DNA of 64,000 bases from Cycas panzhihuaensis (lineage: Eukaryota; Cycadophyta). The notes under the pieces were generated by a model. That model was not told where the DNA came from and did not search any database. It saw only the letters and a list, made by a program, of their open reading frames with translations. Location of the stretch: the NCBI GenBank assembly GCA_023213395.1, contig CM041465.1, positions 146,389,741 through 146,453,740 of the forward strand, written 5' to 3'. Position 1 is the first letter of the stretch; the number at the start of each line of letters is the position of its first letter. The translations under genes were made by a program, and so were the position numbers. Positions 24,291 through 37,163 of the stretch are shown here, piece after piece.

Positions 24291-24924
24291 ACTTGATTTG
24301 ATAGACAACTTAATGTAGATTAAAAATAACCACCACATAGGTGAAGATATGAAGATGTACATAAAACACTTCATATATAGGTTTATAGAGATAACAACTC
24401 TTCTTGAGCTATACAGTGTGATAAATTCACCCGTAATATATAAGAAATAAGTTAAAGGATACATAATATAGGATATTGAATATAAGAAACATATTATAGG
24501 TGATACTTCATATAGAATACAGGTGACAGGTGCCAACATATAAGATGAAGATATGAAGACCCAAGATTAAGATTCAAGGACATTAAACATTATTGGGACT
24601 CTAAGATTTGAAGGTATTTTTTCAGTTTTTTTGAGGTTGTTTTACTAGATTAGGTTGTGGCCTATTATTTTCAGCTATTTAATTTTGATTTTAAAGGCTA
24701 ATAGGTGCTTAGTGATGTTTCATGTGTAGGTGTTTCTCTTGGAAGGTTGAAGAAGTCAACTCTTAAAGCTTGACCTATCAAGAGCACTCTAAACCTATCC
24801 TTGTTATTTTAATTTGCTTTATTTCTTCTTCATTTCATTTATTGCATTAAAAGGAACCTATTGTATGTAAGAAACTCACTTTAAAAATTAATTTTTCATA
24901 TTAAAAGGATAACCTCCAAATTGA

Positions 24925-25400
24925 ACCCCCATTTCCAACCTTGTAAGGGAAACAGTTAGGACCCCTAAAGTTACCACCATGCACATGCCCTTGGCCTACT
25001 CATATTGGATGAGGAATATCATTGGCTATAAGGTGTATCCGGTGGCAGGCTGAGGAGGAGACCTTATCTTTTAGAGTTTAGAGACCAGGCTAGGCCTAGG
25101 GGGGTGAGTGCCTTGGTTAGTAAGTTCTCACCACTATATATGTCATTCAATATAAGACTAGTATAGGTGAGAAAATAAATCAGGGGGGTCTTAAGACCTT
25201 CTTAACAACCCACGTACTGAGGTATATTGAGCCCTTGAGCTCACATACCGGTATATCAGATCCTTAGTTTTCCACTTGTGGGTAGGCACCATTAGACAGG
25301 ATAACAACTGAGAGCTTTCCTGGAGACTCTTTACCTTAGAATCCTAGATTAGAAGCCACTTAGTTAGATTAATACCTCATCACACAAAAATTTAAAAACA
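24925..25400 (+). repeat. Leader block shared with the outer copia
   Basis: Matches 30965-31400 in order: GTTAGGACCCCT, a GGTGTAATC(A)GTGG-like segment, AGAGTTTAGAGA, AGTGCCTTGGTT, a purine-rich segment, and ATCCTAGATTAGA before gag. It is non-coding in both. Confidence 0.7.
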
Positions 25401-25437
25401 TCAAACACAAAGAAAAAAAAAAAAACCTCTTTCAAAC

Positions 25438-28400
25438 ATGGCATTACAAATGCTTCTTTCCAATGACATCAAACTCAACGGTATTAATAACTTTATACCT
25501 TGGAAAAAACAAGTTAAAAAATTACTTATTATGAATGAATATTGGGCCTATGTCAATGGGGACATAACCATGCCTAAGCCCACTCAAGATCTGAATGATA
25601 CCACTAAAACTATTCCACCTAATCTTGTGTCCTTAACTAACTTTAAAGCTAAGGATAACATGGCATTATCCTTCATCCACTTGGCAGTTGAAGACCAAGT
25701 GGATCAAAACATTAAAACAACACAATGCTCAAATGAAGCTTGGACTATACTTTTTTCACTCTATGAGAGGAAGGATGAATCTAGGTCTCTTACCCTTAAG
25801 GCTCCCCTATTTTCCATGCCTTTTTCCAGAAATATTACAAATCATTTAACCAAAGTCAAAACTATTAGAAACCAATTGATTATACTTGGTGAACCACCTT
25901 CTAACCATGATCTAATCTCAAGTATTATAAACATTTTACCCATTGAATGCAACTCCTTTATCTCTAAGTTACATGAAAACTACTCTAAGATAGACTTCAT
26001 AACCTTTGAGGGGCTCTTGCTATGAGAGGAAAATATTCTCAATCGACTAGGGGTGACATCAACATTTGACTCAGCTCTAACCTTTGTAGCCTAAAACTCT
26101 GAAAAGGACAAGACTATTAATAGAGCAGCCCAATATCTTAGTTAACAATAAGACCTAGCTCAACTCTTAAAATCTTTCTCTATATCACAAGAGTTACATC
26201 AGCAACTAACTCAGCAGCATCTTATTCGTACCTCCTCCTCCTCTTGTCCAAATCAGCAACTTTAACAATTACAACATCAACCACAAAGAAATTCTCAAAA
26301 GAATCAACAAGGTAAACAAAATATAACCTATCTCTACTATGGAAAATCTAGTCACCTAGCAGTTGAATATTGGAGAAGATAAGATGATTTATAACTCTTG
26401 CAAAACCAAGGGAGCCAAGCACATGGGCTAGTCTATCAACCCCCCAATTATCAACATGGAGCACCTTCATACCATCAAGGATGCCCTAATTACAATCAAT
26501 AAAGATAAGGAGCTTCTTATCAACAAAGAGGACCATACCCTCCTTAAGGAGCCCCTTTTCCACAATAATGAGGACCTTATTATCAATATGGTGTTCTAGT
26601 TCAACAATAAGAAGGCCTTTTCCACCCATAAGGAGGGTCATCATATCAACCTGAAGGCTAATTCTATCAGTAAAATTAGAATCCAAGGCCCACACAAGGT
26701 CAAAGACCTTGAAATAGGTAACAGTTCGCACACAGGAATCAAAGGAACCAATAATATAATCAACAACAAGGTGGCAATATGGAAGATGGTCAAGACTCCT
26801 CCTCCTATAACCTATTTTTTGCAGTATTATATTCTCAACTTGATGAGGCCACATGGTTTCTTGATTCTAGTGTAACAAGGTATATGATTGGTTCTAAAGA
26901 AATGTTGGAAGAGACCTAACTAATCAACACTCAAACGGTCACATTTGGGGATAGCATAACTTACAATGTGACCAAAATTGGTCAAGCACTAATCACATTG
27001 AAGGGCTCTAATATTAGACACCATATTAGTAATGTGTTCCTTATACCTAGTATGAAGATGAACCTGCTTTCCATTAGTCAAATAGATAAGCAGAACTTAG
27101 ATGTCCTCTTTAGCCAGGGCATTTACAAAATTACAGACCATGCAACAGGCAAACTTGTGGCCACATGACATGAAGATGGTGGATTATACATGCTAGATGG
27201 AGTTCCTCATACCACTACTTCCCAACATGAATCTTGCTCAATGACCAACATAACTCAATGTGATAAGGAGAAGGATGTAATCAAGGAAGAGTTCCCTTGC
27301 ATACACAAACCAAGAGAATGCTCCCACCCCAAGGATGAAGTGACCATAAATAGATCAAAAGACCACCTATGGCATCAACACTTAGGTCATTTAAATATGC
27401 AAATCTTGAATCTCATGTCTAGGCTCAAAATGGTATATGACCTACCCAAAATCAAGAGATATCAGAACATATGTGAGGCATGCCTAAAGGGAAAGCAACA
27501 AAGAGAAAAAATTCCTTACAAGAATGCTTAGAGAGCTTGATAGCCATTAGAGATGGTACATTTTGATATTTGTAGCCCTATGTCCACCTAATCTCTCAAT
27601 GGTAGTTGGTACTTCATTACCTTCATAGATGACTTCTCAAGGAAAGTATGGGTCTACCTCTTGAGAAATAAATATCAAGCTCTAGATAGATTCAAAGAGT
27701 TTAAAGCTGCTGCTGAAAATAAAAGTAGGATGAGAATCAAGACTCTTAGATCTGATAATGGTGGTGATTATATTTCAAAATAGTTTAATAACTTTTGCAA
27801 AGAACATGACATCCAACGTCAATTTTTTGCTCCTCACACACCTTAACAGAATGGTGTAGCTGAAAGGATGAATCAAACTTTGATCAATAAAGGAAAAGCC
27901 ATGCCTAGTGCAGTCAAACTTGCCATGAGATTTTAGGTTGATGTCATTACCATGGCTACTTACCTAACCAATATAAGTCCCACGGTCGTGGTTAGGAACA
28001 TTGCTCCTGAAGAAGCTTTGTCATGTCATAAACCATCTGTAGCTCACTTAAGGATCTTTGAATACATGCCATACAAATATATCCCAAAGGATAATAGGAA
28101 GAAACTTAATGACAAGAGTCTTAAGTGCATCTTCCTTGGCTATGTACCCAGTTTTAAAGCCTATAAAATCTTTGACATAGCTAGTAACCAAGCTTACATG
28201 ACACGAGATATAATCTTTATAGAAGAACTATAGGTATTGACACCTCCTCCATACCAAATTGTAGTAAAAGATGAAGTTGATGTGACACAAGTGACCCTTA
28301 GATAAACTTTGTATCCACTTGTACCAGCTTACTCATACACTCCTAGTCCATCATCAGTTCCAACAACTTCTTTTTCATCTGCTCAAGCAAGTATAAATTT

Positions 28401-30131
28401 TCCTTCCATTTTAGTTGATGACCTTTAGGTGGAAGCCACCAGCTTTCAGCCACCTCCTATATGGGTACCATAACTTTTAAAGGAAGAGACACTCTATAAA
28501 TTTTGCCCTCATGGTATGTGTCCTTGAAACTCCTAAACCTTCTATGTTTGAGGAGGCAGTCAAAGACCAAACATAAAAAGTAGTTATGGATGAAGAGATG
28601 AACTCTATCTTAAAAAATGACACTTGGGATCTGACTAAATTACCACCTGGGATTTGACTAAATTACCACCTGGGATCTAACTAAATTACCACCTGGGAAG
28701 AAAGCAATTGATTATAGATGGCTATATAAGACAAAGTTTCATGCAGATGGTACCATAGAGCATCACAAAGATCACCTTATTGTAAGAGGTTTTAAATAAT
28801 AGGAGGGGGTTGACTATGATGAGACCTTTGCACTAGTAGTTAACATGACCACATTCTATTTAGTTATGTCCCTAACAGCCCAATTTGGATGGCCTATCTA
28901 CCAAATGGATGTGAAGAGTGCTTTCCTCAATGGAGAGCTCAAAGAAGAGGTTTTCTTGAAACAACACCTAGGCTATTCTATTCTAGGATAAGAACACTTA
29001 GTTTGTAGACTCAAGAAAGCTCTTTACGGACTCAAGTAGGCACCATGCACCTGGTATGCAAAGATAGATGCATTCCTCACTTAGCATGGATTGAATCATT
29101 CACCCTCTAACCCTGATCTCTATATTCGAGTTAGAGATAATTTGATCACCATCATTGTACTTTATGTGGATGATCTTACTATCATTGGCAATGATACAAA
29201 TGGAATTTCTTGACTCCAATCAGAGTTGAAAAGTAATTTTGAGATGAATTACCTTGGCTTGCTTTGTTACTTCCTTAGAATTGAAGTTTGGTAAGAACCA
29301 AGATAAATGCTCATAACTCAAACCAAATATGCTAATGAACTATTGGAAAGAGTTAGGATGACTAGATGCAAGCCTATACCAATTCTTATGGAGATAGGAA
29401 CCAAGTTAAACCTGGATGAACAAGGAAAACCTTTTAATCTTATTTTGTACTAGTAGTTAGTTGGGAGTCTCATCTATCTCACTCATACTTGCCCAGACAT
29501 CTCATATGCAGTATGGATCTACTCCAGGTATATGTCACAGCCTAAAGCATCTCATTAGAAAGCAGCCACTAGGATACTCAAATATATTCGTGGCACTCAT
29601 CAATTTGGCCTTGAGTACAATAAGACTGAATCACCTATTCTAAAGGGATATATAGATACTGATTGGGTTAGTTGTCAGGACACATGCCATTCAACTTTAG
29701 GCTATTGTTTTAATTTGAACTCAGCTGTAATCTCATGGAGCTATAAAAATCAACCCACTATTTCCATTTCTTCCACTGAAGCAGAATATAAAGCAATTGT
29801 CCATGCTACAACCTAGTTCATTTGGCTCAAAAGGATTCTCACTGAGCTTGGACTTCAACAAACTTCACCAACCATATTGTACTATGATAATCAAAGTGTT
29901 TTGCAGATGACAAAGAATCCTAAATTCCATGCTAGAACCAAGAACATTGAGGTCTATCATCACTTCATCCATAATCATGTCCAAAATAGAGAAGTTAATC
30001 TTGTCTACCATCCTACTAAAGACTAGGTTTTAGACATCTTCACTAAATCACTTGGTAAACCAAAGTTTGAACAATTTAGATTTGACCTCGACATTCGAAA
30101 AAATAAAGTTGCTATTAAGGGAGGGTGTTAA
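25438..30131 (+). pseudogene. Inner copia gag-pol polyprotein
   Basis: The ATG at 25438 opens a 195-codon frame: copia capsid with INNFIPWKKQVKK and NEAWTILFSLYERKD. A decayed knuckle (YLYYGKSSHLAVEYW, family CxxCGKxGHxxxxC) lies near 26330-26375. Protease WFLDSSVTRYM (family WxxDSGAT) is near 26855. The GAG-pre-integrase motif DHLWHQHLGHLN is near 27360; integrase follows with WVYLL, LRSDNGGDY and NGVAERMNQTL. RT begins near 28690 with AIDYRWLYKTKF and has IYQMDVKSAFLNGEL and an intact LYVDDL catalytic box near 29160. RNase H has GYIDTDW, SSTEAEY and YDNQSV, and the frame ends in a TAA inside the 3' LTR. About two dozen stops, mostly at expected Gln codons, and a 23-bp triplication at 28625-28693 disable it. 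It is the best-preserved polyprotein in the window. Confidence 0.92.
28625..28693 (+). repeat. 23-bp triplication in pol
   Basis: TGGGATCTGACTAAATTACC plus 3 bases is repeated at 28625, 28648 and 28671. Two extra copies add 46 bp and shift the frame just before the RT core. Confidence 0.95.
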
Positions 30132-30499
30132 AACATTATAATATCTCCTCCATTTCTTCTCGTTTATGTAAATTCATTATTATAATGTATTAATGGACCC
30201 TTTTATATAATTAAATCATATTGGATAGTGAGGTCAGGTCCACCTCTTATGCCATTAAGTCGACCTATCACAATACCTTGTAATCTTGGTAGATGGCTAT
30301 AAATATTGCCCTGCACCTTTGTACTATATATTGAATTTTGGTTAATATGGAAGCTCTACCTGAGAGTGAGCCTACGGTATGGTGAATTCACCCATACCAT
30401 TGCATGATTATTCTTCTTGTTTAGTTTCTTGATTTGTTGAATATTTTGATTATTATACTCGAATCAAGGCACATGTATTTAGATCTTGTTGTTTTCTCA
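30126..30499 (+). repeat. 3' LTR of the inner copia
   Basis: TGTTAAAACATT to ..GTTTTCTCA, 374 bp like the 5' copy, TATA box at 30297-30305. Confidence 0.92.
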
Positions 30500-31422
30500 A
30501 TTCGTGCACATAGTTGGATGTATAAAAGTAAGGTATATGACCACTTAAATTGACCTTGGCTAAGTTATCTTCATAGTGGAGAAGACAGATCGAGATTCTA
30601 TTACTTTGTAGAGAGATTTTACATCTTATATCTAGTCTGTTTAACTATTTTTTAAAATTCATATCATTCAATTTAGTTTTTATAAAGTTTAAAAAACCTT
30701 TAGGTTATATAAATTGGTATATTCATAGAATATTTCATTTTTAATATAGGTCCCTAATCTAAAGTTAATTTAAATTATTTTTTACTTATTTTTTAAGATT
30801 TTTAGGGCCTTTTAAAAATCTATTTAAGGTATTTTTTTTGTTTTTAAGGGCTTTTTTTCTATTTTTATACTTAAAACATTAAAATAATTTTATTAATTAC
30901 TAAATCCTTTTAAAATCAATAAAAAATATTAAAAACAATAAAAACCAAAAGAACCACTCGATTACCAGCCTTATAAGGGGAATGGTTAGGACCCCTGAAG
31001 CTAGTAGTCTATATATGCTATTCGTCCTTCTCAAATTCTATAGATATTAGCAAGGCCTTTTAGCTATTGGGTGTAATCAGTGGTAGCTTAAGGTGTTTAT
31101 ACCTAAAACCTTAGAGTTTAGAGAATGGGCTTGACCTAGAGGGGGAAGTGCCTTGGTTGTAAATATTCCTTTAGACAAGAATCTATTGTTCATGCCATAT
31201 ATCTAGTGCAGGTGGGTTAATAGTGTTGCGGGGGTAGTTGAGCCTTCTATAACACTTATGTACCTTCAGGTATAATGGGTCCCTAAGTTAACAGTTATAA
31301 ACAAATACACCATCAGACTATATCATCTTAACTACTAAGGGATGTTTAGTAGTAGAGGCACTGAGACTTAGATCCTAGATTAGATCACCTTTTTTAGGTT
31401 TATAGATTAGATATCAGACACT
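30500..31422 (+). other. Outer copia leader, second part
   Basis: Non-coding, T-rich at first. From 30965 it matches the inner copia leader block. It ends at the gag ATG (31423). Confidence 0.65.
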
Positions 31423-32880
31423 ATGGTAATTTTGATACTTATAACTAATACCATTAAACTATCTGGTAGTGATAACTTCTTATCTTAGTAGAAATAAGTC
31501 AAGAATATTTTGATTATAAATAAACTTTGGCCTTATGTTTCTAGAAGAAATTCTAACCTTGTTCTTACTAAATATCCTAATGATCCTAATAACCTTATTC
31601 CATCTAAATCTAATGCTATAGATGCCTTTGTCAAGTTTGATGAAGTTACCCTTTCTTTTCTTCACTTATCTTATGAGGATAATATCGACCTAAATATAGA
31701 ACTTATCCCTACCTTTATAGAAGCTTGGAACATCATATGTGCACTATATGAGATGAAGGACAATGCTAGGGTAGTGATACTAAAAGCCCATCTTTTCTCC
31801 ATTCTATTTGTAGGATCCATAGTAGCTCACTTACCCTACATTAAAGCGATTAAGAGTTAGTTGATAGTTATAGGCTAGTCACTAAAGAATAATGATCTCA
31901 TATCTTGCATTAGTAATGTCTTACCGCCTAGTTATAATGCCCTTATATCTAATTCATTACATATAGATCAGATTTCTACCATTGATTTTAATATATTTAA
32001 GGGTCCACTACTCTAGGAAGAATGTATTTTAACCTATTTAGGGAATCTAGGTACTTCCTCTTCCACACTAGTATTTATAACCTGACATAGAGGAAAATCT
32101 CAATGCCCATAATTGACACATTAACTTGATTCAATAAATTTAAACTAACAGCCTTATTAGTAGTCTAATTAATAGTTATATCATCCATACCAACCTTGAC
32201 CAACTTATAATCCTTAGGTTGTTTGTTACTATTATGGAAAACTTAAATACATTACACTAAACTATAGGAAAAAAAAAACTAACCTTCAACAACAATAATT
32301 TTAGAACCACCCTACTATGTGGGGTAATCAAACTAGTGGACATAGAAACTATCAGGGACTTTAGAGATAGAATTAACTAAACTACTAGGGACTAAGGAGA
32401 TAAAATCAAAATACTCTTTAGAGGAACCAATAAAATAGAAATTGTAACTAGAGATAGAACTAGGGAGGCCACATGGTCGATTCTCAAAACCTTTTCTTTA
32501 CTACTTTATCATCACATCATTTTGATATCTCTTAGTTGATCAATTCATGTGCTTCTCAATATATGATAAGTTTAGAAGAACTCTTAACTAATACAAGACC
32601 AATTTAGAATTAATTTATCACCTTTAGAGATGATGGTATAATAGAGGTTGCCAAGATTGGTAATGTTCCTATCTCATTGAAGAACTTTAACACTCCTCAT
32701 CATCTTAACAATGTGTTTTATGTACCTAGTATAACACGTAACTTACTTTTAGTTAGCCAATTAAACAAATAAAATTTTGATATTTTATTCAGTCATCTTA
32801 GAAAATGCCTGATTATAGATCTGAGTGGCAACTTAATTTGCCTTAAGATATGAAGATCAAGGATTCTACAAGCTTGATGT

Positions 32881-32967
32881 TGTGATTATAACTTGCCATT
32901 ATACCAAAAGTCTATGGGTGATTTAGGAAGAGGATTCCTCAACAAGTGAACTATCCATAGTCTGATA
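32881..32967 (-). repeat. TRIM 3' LTR (minus strand)
   Basis: TGTGATTATAACTTG to ..CCATAGTCTGATA, matching the right copy in blocks ACCAAAAG, TTTAGGAAGAGGA, AAGTGAACTA and CCATAGTCT. Confidence 0.75.
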
Positions 32968-33092
32968 CTTCCATATGATGAGGAGGCTATAATATGTATT
33001 ACATGTTATTCTATACCAATTAAGGGCCCACTCTACCCCTACAAGGGAATGGTTTTTATTTGGCATATTCATGGGGTTGAATCTTATACCTA

Positions 33093-33105
33093 GGCTCTAA
33101 TACCA
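33093..33105 (-). promoter_or_regulatory. TRIM primer binding site
   Basis: TGGTATTAGAGCC on the minus strand, two bases from the right LTR. Confidence 0.75.
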
Positions 33106-33107
33106 CT

Positions 33108-33188
33108 TGTGACTTGTTATTGCACCAAAAGACCTGAGGTGATCTAGGAAGAGGACTCATCAGTAAGTGAACTAGCCATAGTCTAATA
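33108..33188 (-). repeat. TRIM 5' LTR (minus strand)
   Basis: TGTGACTTGTTATTGC to ..CCATAGTCTAATA. Confidence 0.75.
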
Positions 33189-36078
33189 ATGATTAGATCA
33201 TTGATCCACACTCATGAATTTAGTTCTTATAGTAATTCATCTTTAACTTCTAATCCTTCTGCTTTGATATCAAATTCAAATTATTAATTTACTTCTTAGA
33301 CATATATTTCTCTTAAGATTCTAGAAGACCAATTATGGCATTAATTCTTAGGTCACTTGAATATGGATAACCTTCATCTTCTCTATATGTTGAATATGGT
33401 ATATGGCATACTGAATATAAAGGAGATTAAGTGCATTTATGAGGTCCATGTTATGGGCAAATACCATTTGGCTCTTTTCAGGTCAAATGGGAGAGCCTAG
33501 TGTACTAAGGAAACTTTAGGCCTACTATATTCAAACATCTGTGGGCCTATGTCTTAGGCATCCTTTGGAGGTTATCGCTACTTTATCACATTCATTGATG
33601 ATTACTCTAAGAAAGTCTAGGTGTATTTCATGAAGTAGAAATCAGAAGATTTTAACAAATTCAAAGAATGTAAGTATGGTATAGAAATTAAATCTAGAAG
33701 GCAACTAAAAATCCTTCATTATGATAATAGAGGTAAATATACATCTAATGAGTTTACCTAATTTTGTAAGGATAATTACATCAAATAACAATTTTTTGAC
33801 CCATATACCCCTAAATAAAATAGAGTTATTGATCATATAAATTGGACCTTATTTAGTAAAGACAAAGCCATGCTTATTGCTAAGAGTTTAGGACTTCAAT
33901 TCTAGTCTAAATCCCTTCACACAGTAGTATATATCACAAAGAGAAGTCCTACTAAGGCTATGTTGAATTTAACTCCTAAGGTGGCCTAGTTAGGTCAAAA
34001 ACCTATGGTCTTGCACTTACATAATTTTGGTTGTACAATGTATATACTCATACCAAAATCACAAGGGAAAAATATGGATGATAAGAGTCAAAAATATATT
34101 TTTATTAGTTATTAACTTGACTACAAAGTGTATAAATTATATGATCCTACCACTAACTAAATGCATATATCTTGGGATGTTATATTTTTAGAAGAGAATA
34201 AAGATATGGATATTAATTAGATTTCATTATTTGATGATTAGTCAGATAAGGCATGTATTACTCTTCCTTCTCCACAAAATATTCCTCTAGTACACATGCC
34301 GCTAGTATTAATATTCACTCTTGGTTCCACATCTAGACCACCTGCCTCTACATCTACATCTTAACCTATTAGTCTGTTAAAGGATATTTAGGATGGGGCT
34401 AATTCAAAATGGTTGCCTAAATGATACATGCAAATGATCTCTTTTGCTCATTCACCACCATAATAAGTGAAGAGATAATTAAATTACATGTCATCCACTA
34501 ACTTTAACTTAATGGCAAAAGCGTTATCAACTCTTAACCCTCTACTTTTGAGGAAGCTGTTATAAATCCAAAATGACAAGTAACAATGATTGAAGAAATG
34601 GATTTTATCACATAGAATAATACTTGGGAGCTTATTGATCTACTTGAAGGGAAGAAATTAATTAATTATAGATTGATTTATAAAAGTAAATTTCATGAAG
34701 ATGGCTCCATTTAATGACATAAAGCTTGTTTAGCTGCAAAATATTTTAAACAAATCAAAGAAGTTGATTATGATGACACATTTATACTAGTTTCTAATAT
34801 GACCAATGTTAGGCTTGTTTTGACACTTACAACTTAATTCAAATGGCCTATATGCTAGATGGATGCAAAAAACACATTTTTAAATGGTGACTTATAGGAG
34901 AAAATCTATATAAATTAGCCTCTTAGCTTTATTGTTCATGTAAAAGAACTCCTAGTTTATAAACTGAAGAAGGCATTTATGGCCTTAAATAATCACCCTA
35001 TTCTTGGTATACAAATATTAATGATTATTTTTAGAAGCATGGACTCATTTTCTCATCCTTAGATTCAAATTTATATATTAGAATTTATAATGATTTGATC
35101 ACTTTGGTCATACTTTATATTCATGATTTGTTGATAACTAGCAATGACACAAAGTAGATTATATATCGCTAAGGACAACTAAAAAGTAGTTTTGAGATGA
35201 CTAACCTTGGGTTGCTTTATTATTTTCTTAGTATGGAAGTTTGGTAGGAGTTAGGCCATATTTTCCTTTCACAATTAAAATATATAAAGGAAAATTTTAA
35301 AAAATAAAAGATGGATGAATGTAAACCATCACCAACTCCTATGGAGACAAGTTTAAAATTGGATATTGATGAGTATGAAAAACTTGCAGATCTAATATTA
35401 TATAGATAACTTATAGGGAAACTAATTTACCTCATGCATACTTTACTAGATATAGCCTATGCCATTGGGATCTATTCCAAGTTTAAGACATATCCCAAAA
35501 TGTTATATTGGAAAGCAATAATAAGGATCCTAAAATATCTTTAGGGTACTTTTCACTTTAAACTTGATTATTATCATGTAGAAAATATTTTATTGATAGG
35601 TTACATAAATGCAAATTGGGTTAGATGTAAAGGTATGTATAGATCAACCTCAGGCTACTATTTTAACCTAGGTTCTACTTTAGTTTTATGGTCTTACAAA
35701 AAGTAGCCTAATGTCACACTATCTTCAACTGAAGCTAAGTATAAAGTCATCGTTAGTAAAATTGTTAAGGCTATATAGCTTAGAAGGGTTCTTAAAGAGC
35801 TTGGTATTAGTTAGATGCAAGCTATGTCACTATTTTGTGACAATTAAAGTGTTCTCAAATTGACTAAGAATCATGTATTCTATGCTAGAACTAAATACAT
35901 TGAGGTTCATCATCACTTCATCAGGGAATATGTATATGATGGTGAGATAGATTTGATCTATAAGCCTACCAAAAAATAGATTATTGATATCTTCCTAAAA
36001 ACACTTTCTCATAATAAATTTGAAAGGTTTTAGTTTGTCCTCGATATTAGAATTAATAAACTCATTAGTAAGGGAGGG

Positions 36079-36544
36079 TGATAGAAGAATTAATGATTAT
36101 TTCATTAATTCATCAATAAATCTTTTGTATTATTGATGTAATATTTGTAAATACTTTATGATAAGGGCTTTGTTTAAGTAAATGGATTTAGTCACAACTT
36201 AATATTATGAACCTAATTGTGTGGGGTTATTTTTTATCTCCATTTGTAATGTCATAAGTTAGTTTAATCATGCAATGTGCTAATTATCACCTTACATGTT
36301 TTTATGTTCATATTCTCTTTATATTTTGCAACAACCTTTTTTGTTTGATTTACAAGGCTTTTCATATATCTTTTTATTATGTTATGTACTTTGATTTTGA
36401 TGGTATAAATGAATGAAGCAAATATACTTTGGAGCATTTGTGATTAATTCTTGTGCTTAGATTTTATTGAGTGTATGAATGTTGTGAAAATACTTTGAGT
36501 CTCAAACCTGGGTTGCAAACCAAGTAAACCTCCATCCTCTTTCA
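36079..36544 (+). repeat. 3' LTR of the outer copia
   Basis: TGATAGAAGAATTAATG to ..CTCTTTCA, preceded by AAGGGAGGG. Confidence 0.9.
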
Positions 36545-36856
36545 CCAGATGTAAATCCATCAATATATTCATGTATCAATCTATTCATTTATTAACTAAT
36601 ATGTCCATTTATTATGATGGCTCTCTACCCATCATGATGGAAACTTCAATCTCTTTATTTATTAATTAATATATTTATCTATCCATATGTTAATCCATTA
36701 ATTAGTCTAACTACATAACTATTTATTATCTAATCTAACTATTTAAAATTCATGTTTATCTATTAATATGTTAATTTCTTCATATTTATATATCTATTAA
36801 AAGCCCATCTTTGTAGGTAACTATACAAATGAATGAAGGTGCTAAATTTTTGTTTA

Positions 36857-37005
36857 AGATAAGGTGGACTCTATATACCCCTATGCTCAAATTATGTTGG
36901 ATAAATACTAAGATAGGATCGATTGTATATGCCCTTATGCTCAAATTATGTTGATGGATGTTGAGATAAGGTAGATTATGTATACTCCTATGCTTAGGTT
37001 ATATT
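36857..37005 (+). repeat. Three ~50-bp units related to LTR minisatellite 2
   Basis: Core AGATAAGGT..GTATAYNCCYATGCTCAA repeated three times. Related to 8520-8935 and 51170-51560, but located in the interior of the element. Confidence 0.7.
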
Positions 37006-37163
37006 ATCTAGTTATCACAAATGTGTGTGTAAATTACCATCACAATCTCCCTAGACTATTTTAATGGTGGTAGTATTAAGGGTATAGATTCATTGGTTAA
37101 GGAAACAACCCTTTTTATAAAAGTAAATTACAATGATATAAAGTGTTAAATGGGGAAATACCT

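Larger units (their letters stand above)
23145..25437 (+). other. Inner copia PBS and leader
   Basis: The PBS TGGTATCAGAGAAG abuts the LTR. The 2.3-kb leader is long for copia and has no coding frame of note. It includes a ~100-bp piece related to the 234-bp units of L1n (24190-24290) and a block shared with the outer copia leader (24925-25400). A purine run of mostly A ends 12 bases before the gag ATG. Confidence 0.65.
22771..30499 (+). mobile_element. Ty1/copia element, inner copy, near full length
   Basis: Both LTRs are 374 bp (22771-23144, 30126-30499). PBS TGGTATCAGAGAAG follows the first and AAGGGAGGG precedes the second. ATTCT (22766-22770) and ATTCG (30500-30504) are a decayed target duplication. 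Gag and pol are in the usual copia order (gag, protease, integrase, RT, RNase H) and align with the outer copia along their length, so a relative inserted into the leader of an older relative. Confidence 0.92.
32881..33188 (-). mobile_element. Miniature LTR retrotransposon (TRIM/SMART-like)
   Basis: Two ~85-bp direct repeats (32881-32967, 33108-33188) flank ~140 bp. Next to the right repeat is GGCTCTAATACCA (33093-33105), the reverse complement of a Met-tRNA-type PBS, which gives a minus orientation. It has no coding capacity. Copia coding reads FYKLDV up to the left border and resumes at the right border, so it is an insertion into gag-pol. A clean target duplication is not evident. The size fits the TRIM/SMART class. 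I see no 5S-like promoter, so nothing points to Cassandra. Confidence 0.75.
31423..36081 (+). pseudogene. Outer copia gag-pol polyprotein, degraded
   Basis: Collinear with the inner copia. Gag starts near 31423 (TIKLSGSDNFL) and a 116-codon open part (31510-31860) carries EAWNIICALYEMKD. The knuckle is decayed (CYYYGKLKYITLNY, near 32220). Protease is LINSCASQYM. Gag-pre-integrase follows the TRIM (LWH..FLGHLNMDNL, ~33335). Integrase has FITFIDDYSKKV, RT has LYIHDLL where LYVDDL is expected, and RNase H has GYINANW, SSTEAKY and CDN. The frame ends at the TGA made by the first bases of the 3' LTR. Stops are denser than in the inner copia, in line with greater age. Confidence 0.85.
21328..36544 (+). 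mobile_element. Ty1/copia element, outer copy, with two insertions
   Basis: Both LTRs are 466 bp (21328-21793, 36079-36544). A PBS-like TTGGTATCATAATTAG follows the first and the purine tract AAGGGAGGG precedes the second. The interior holds a full but degraded gag-pol. The inner copia (22771-30499) interrupts the leader and a TRIM (32881-33188) interrupts gag-pol. Flanks CCATT and CCAGA agree at 3 of 5 positions, so the target duplication is decayed. The flanking DNA on both sides is similar ATCTATCAAT-rich G2 sequence. Confidence 0.88.

Noticed and set aside
26486-26854. 122-codon minus-strand frame
   Set aside because: It is antisense to the repetitive Gln/Pro/Tyr-rich tail of the inner copia gag, where the plus-strand motifs are clear.
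33060-33110. TAGGCTCTAATACCACTTGT as a tRNA gene fragment
   Set aside because: It is the reverse complement of an LTR-element PBS next to a short LTR; no cloverleaf arms are present.
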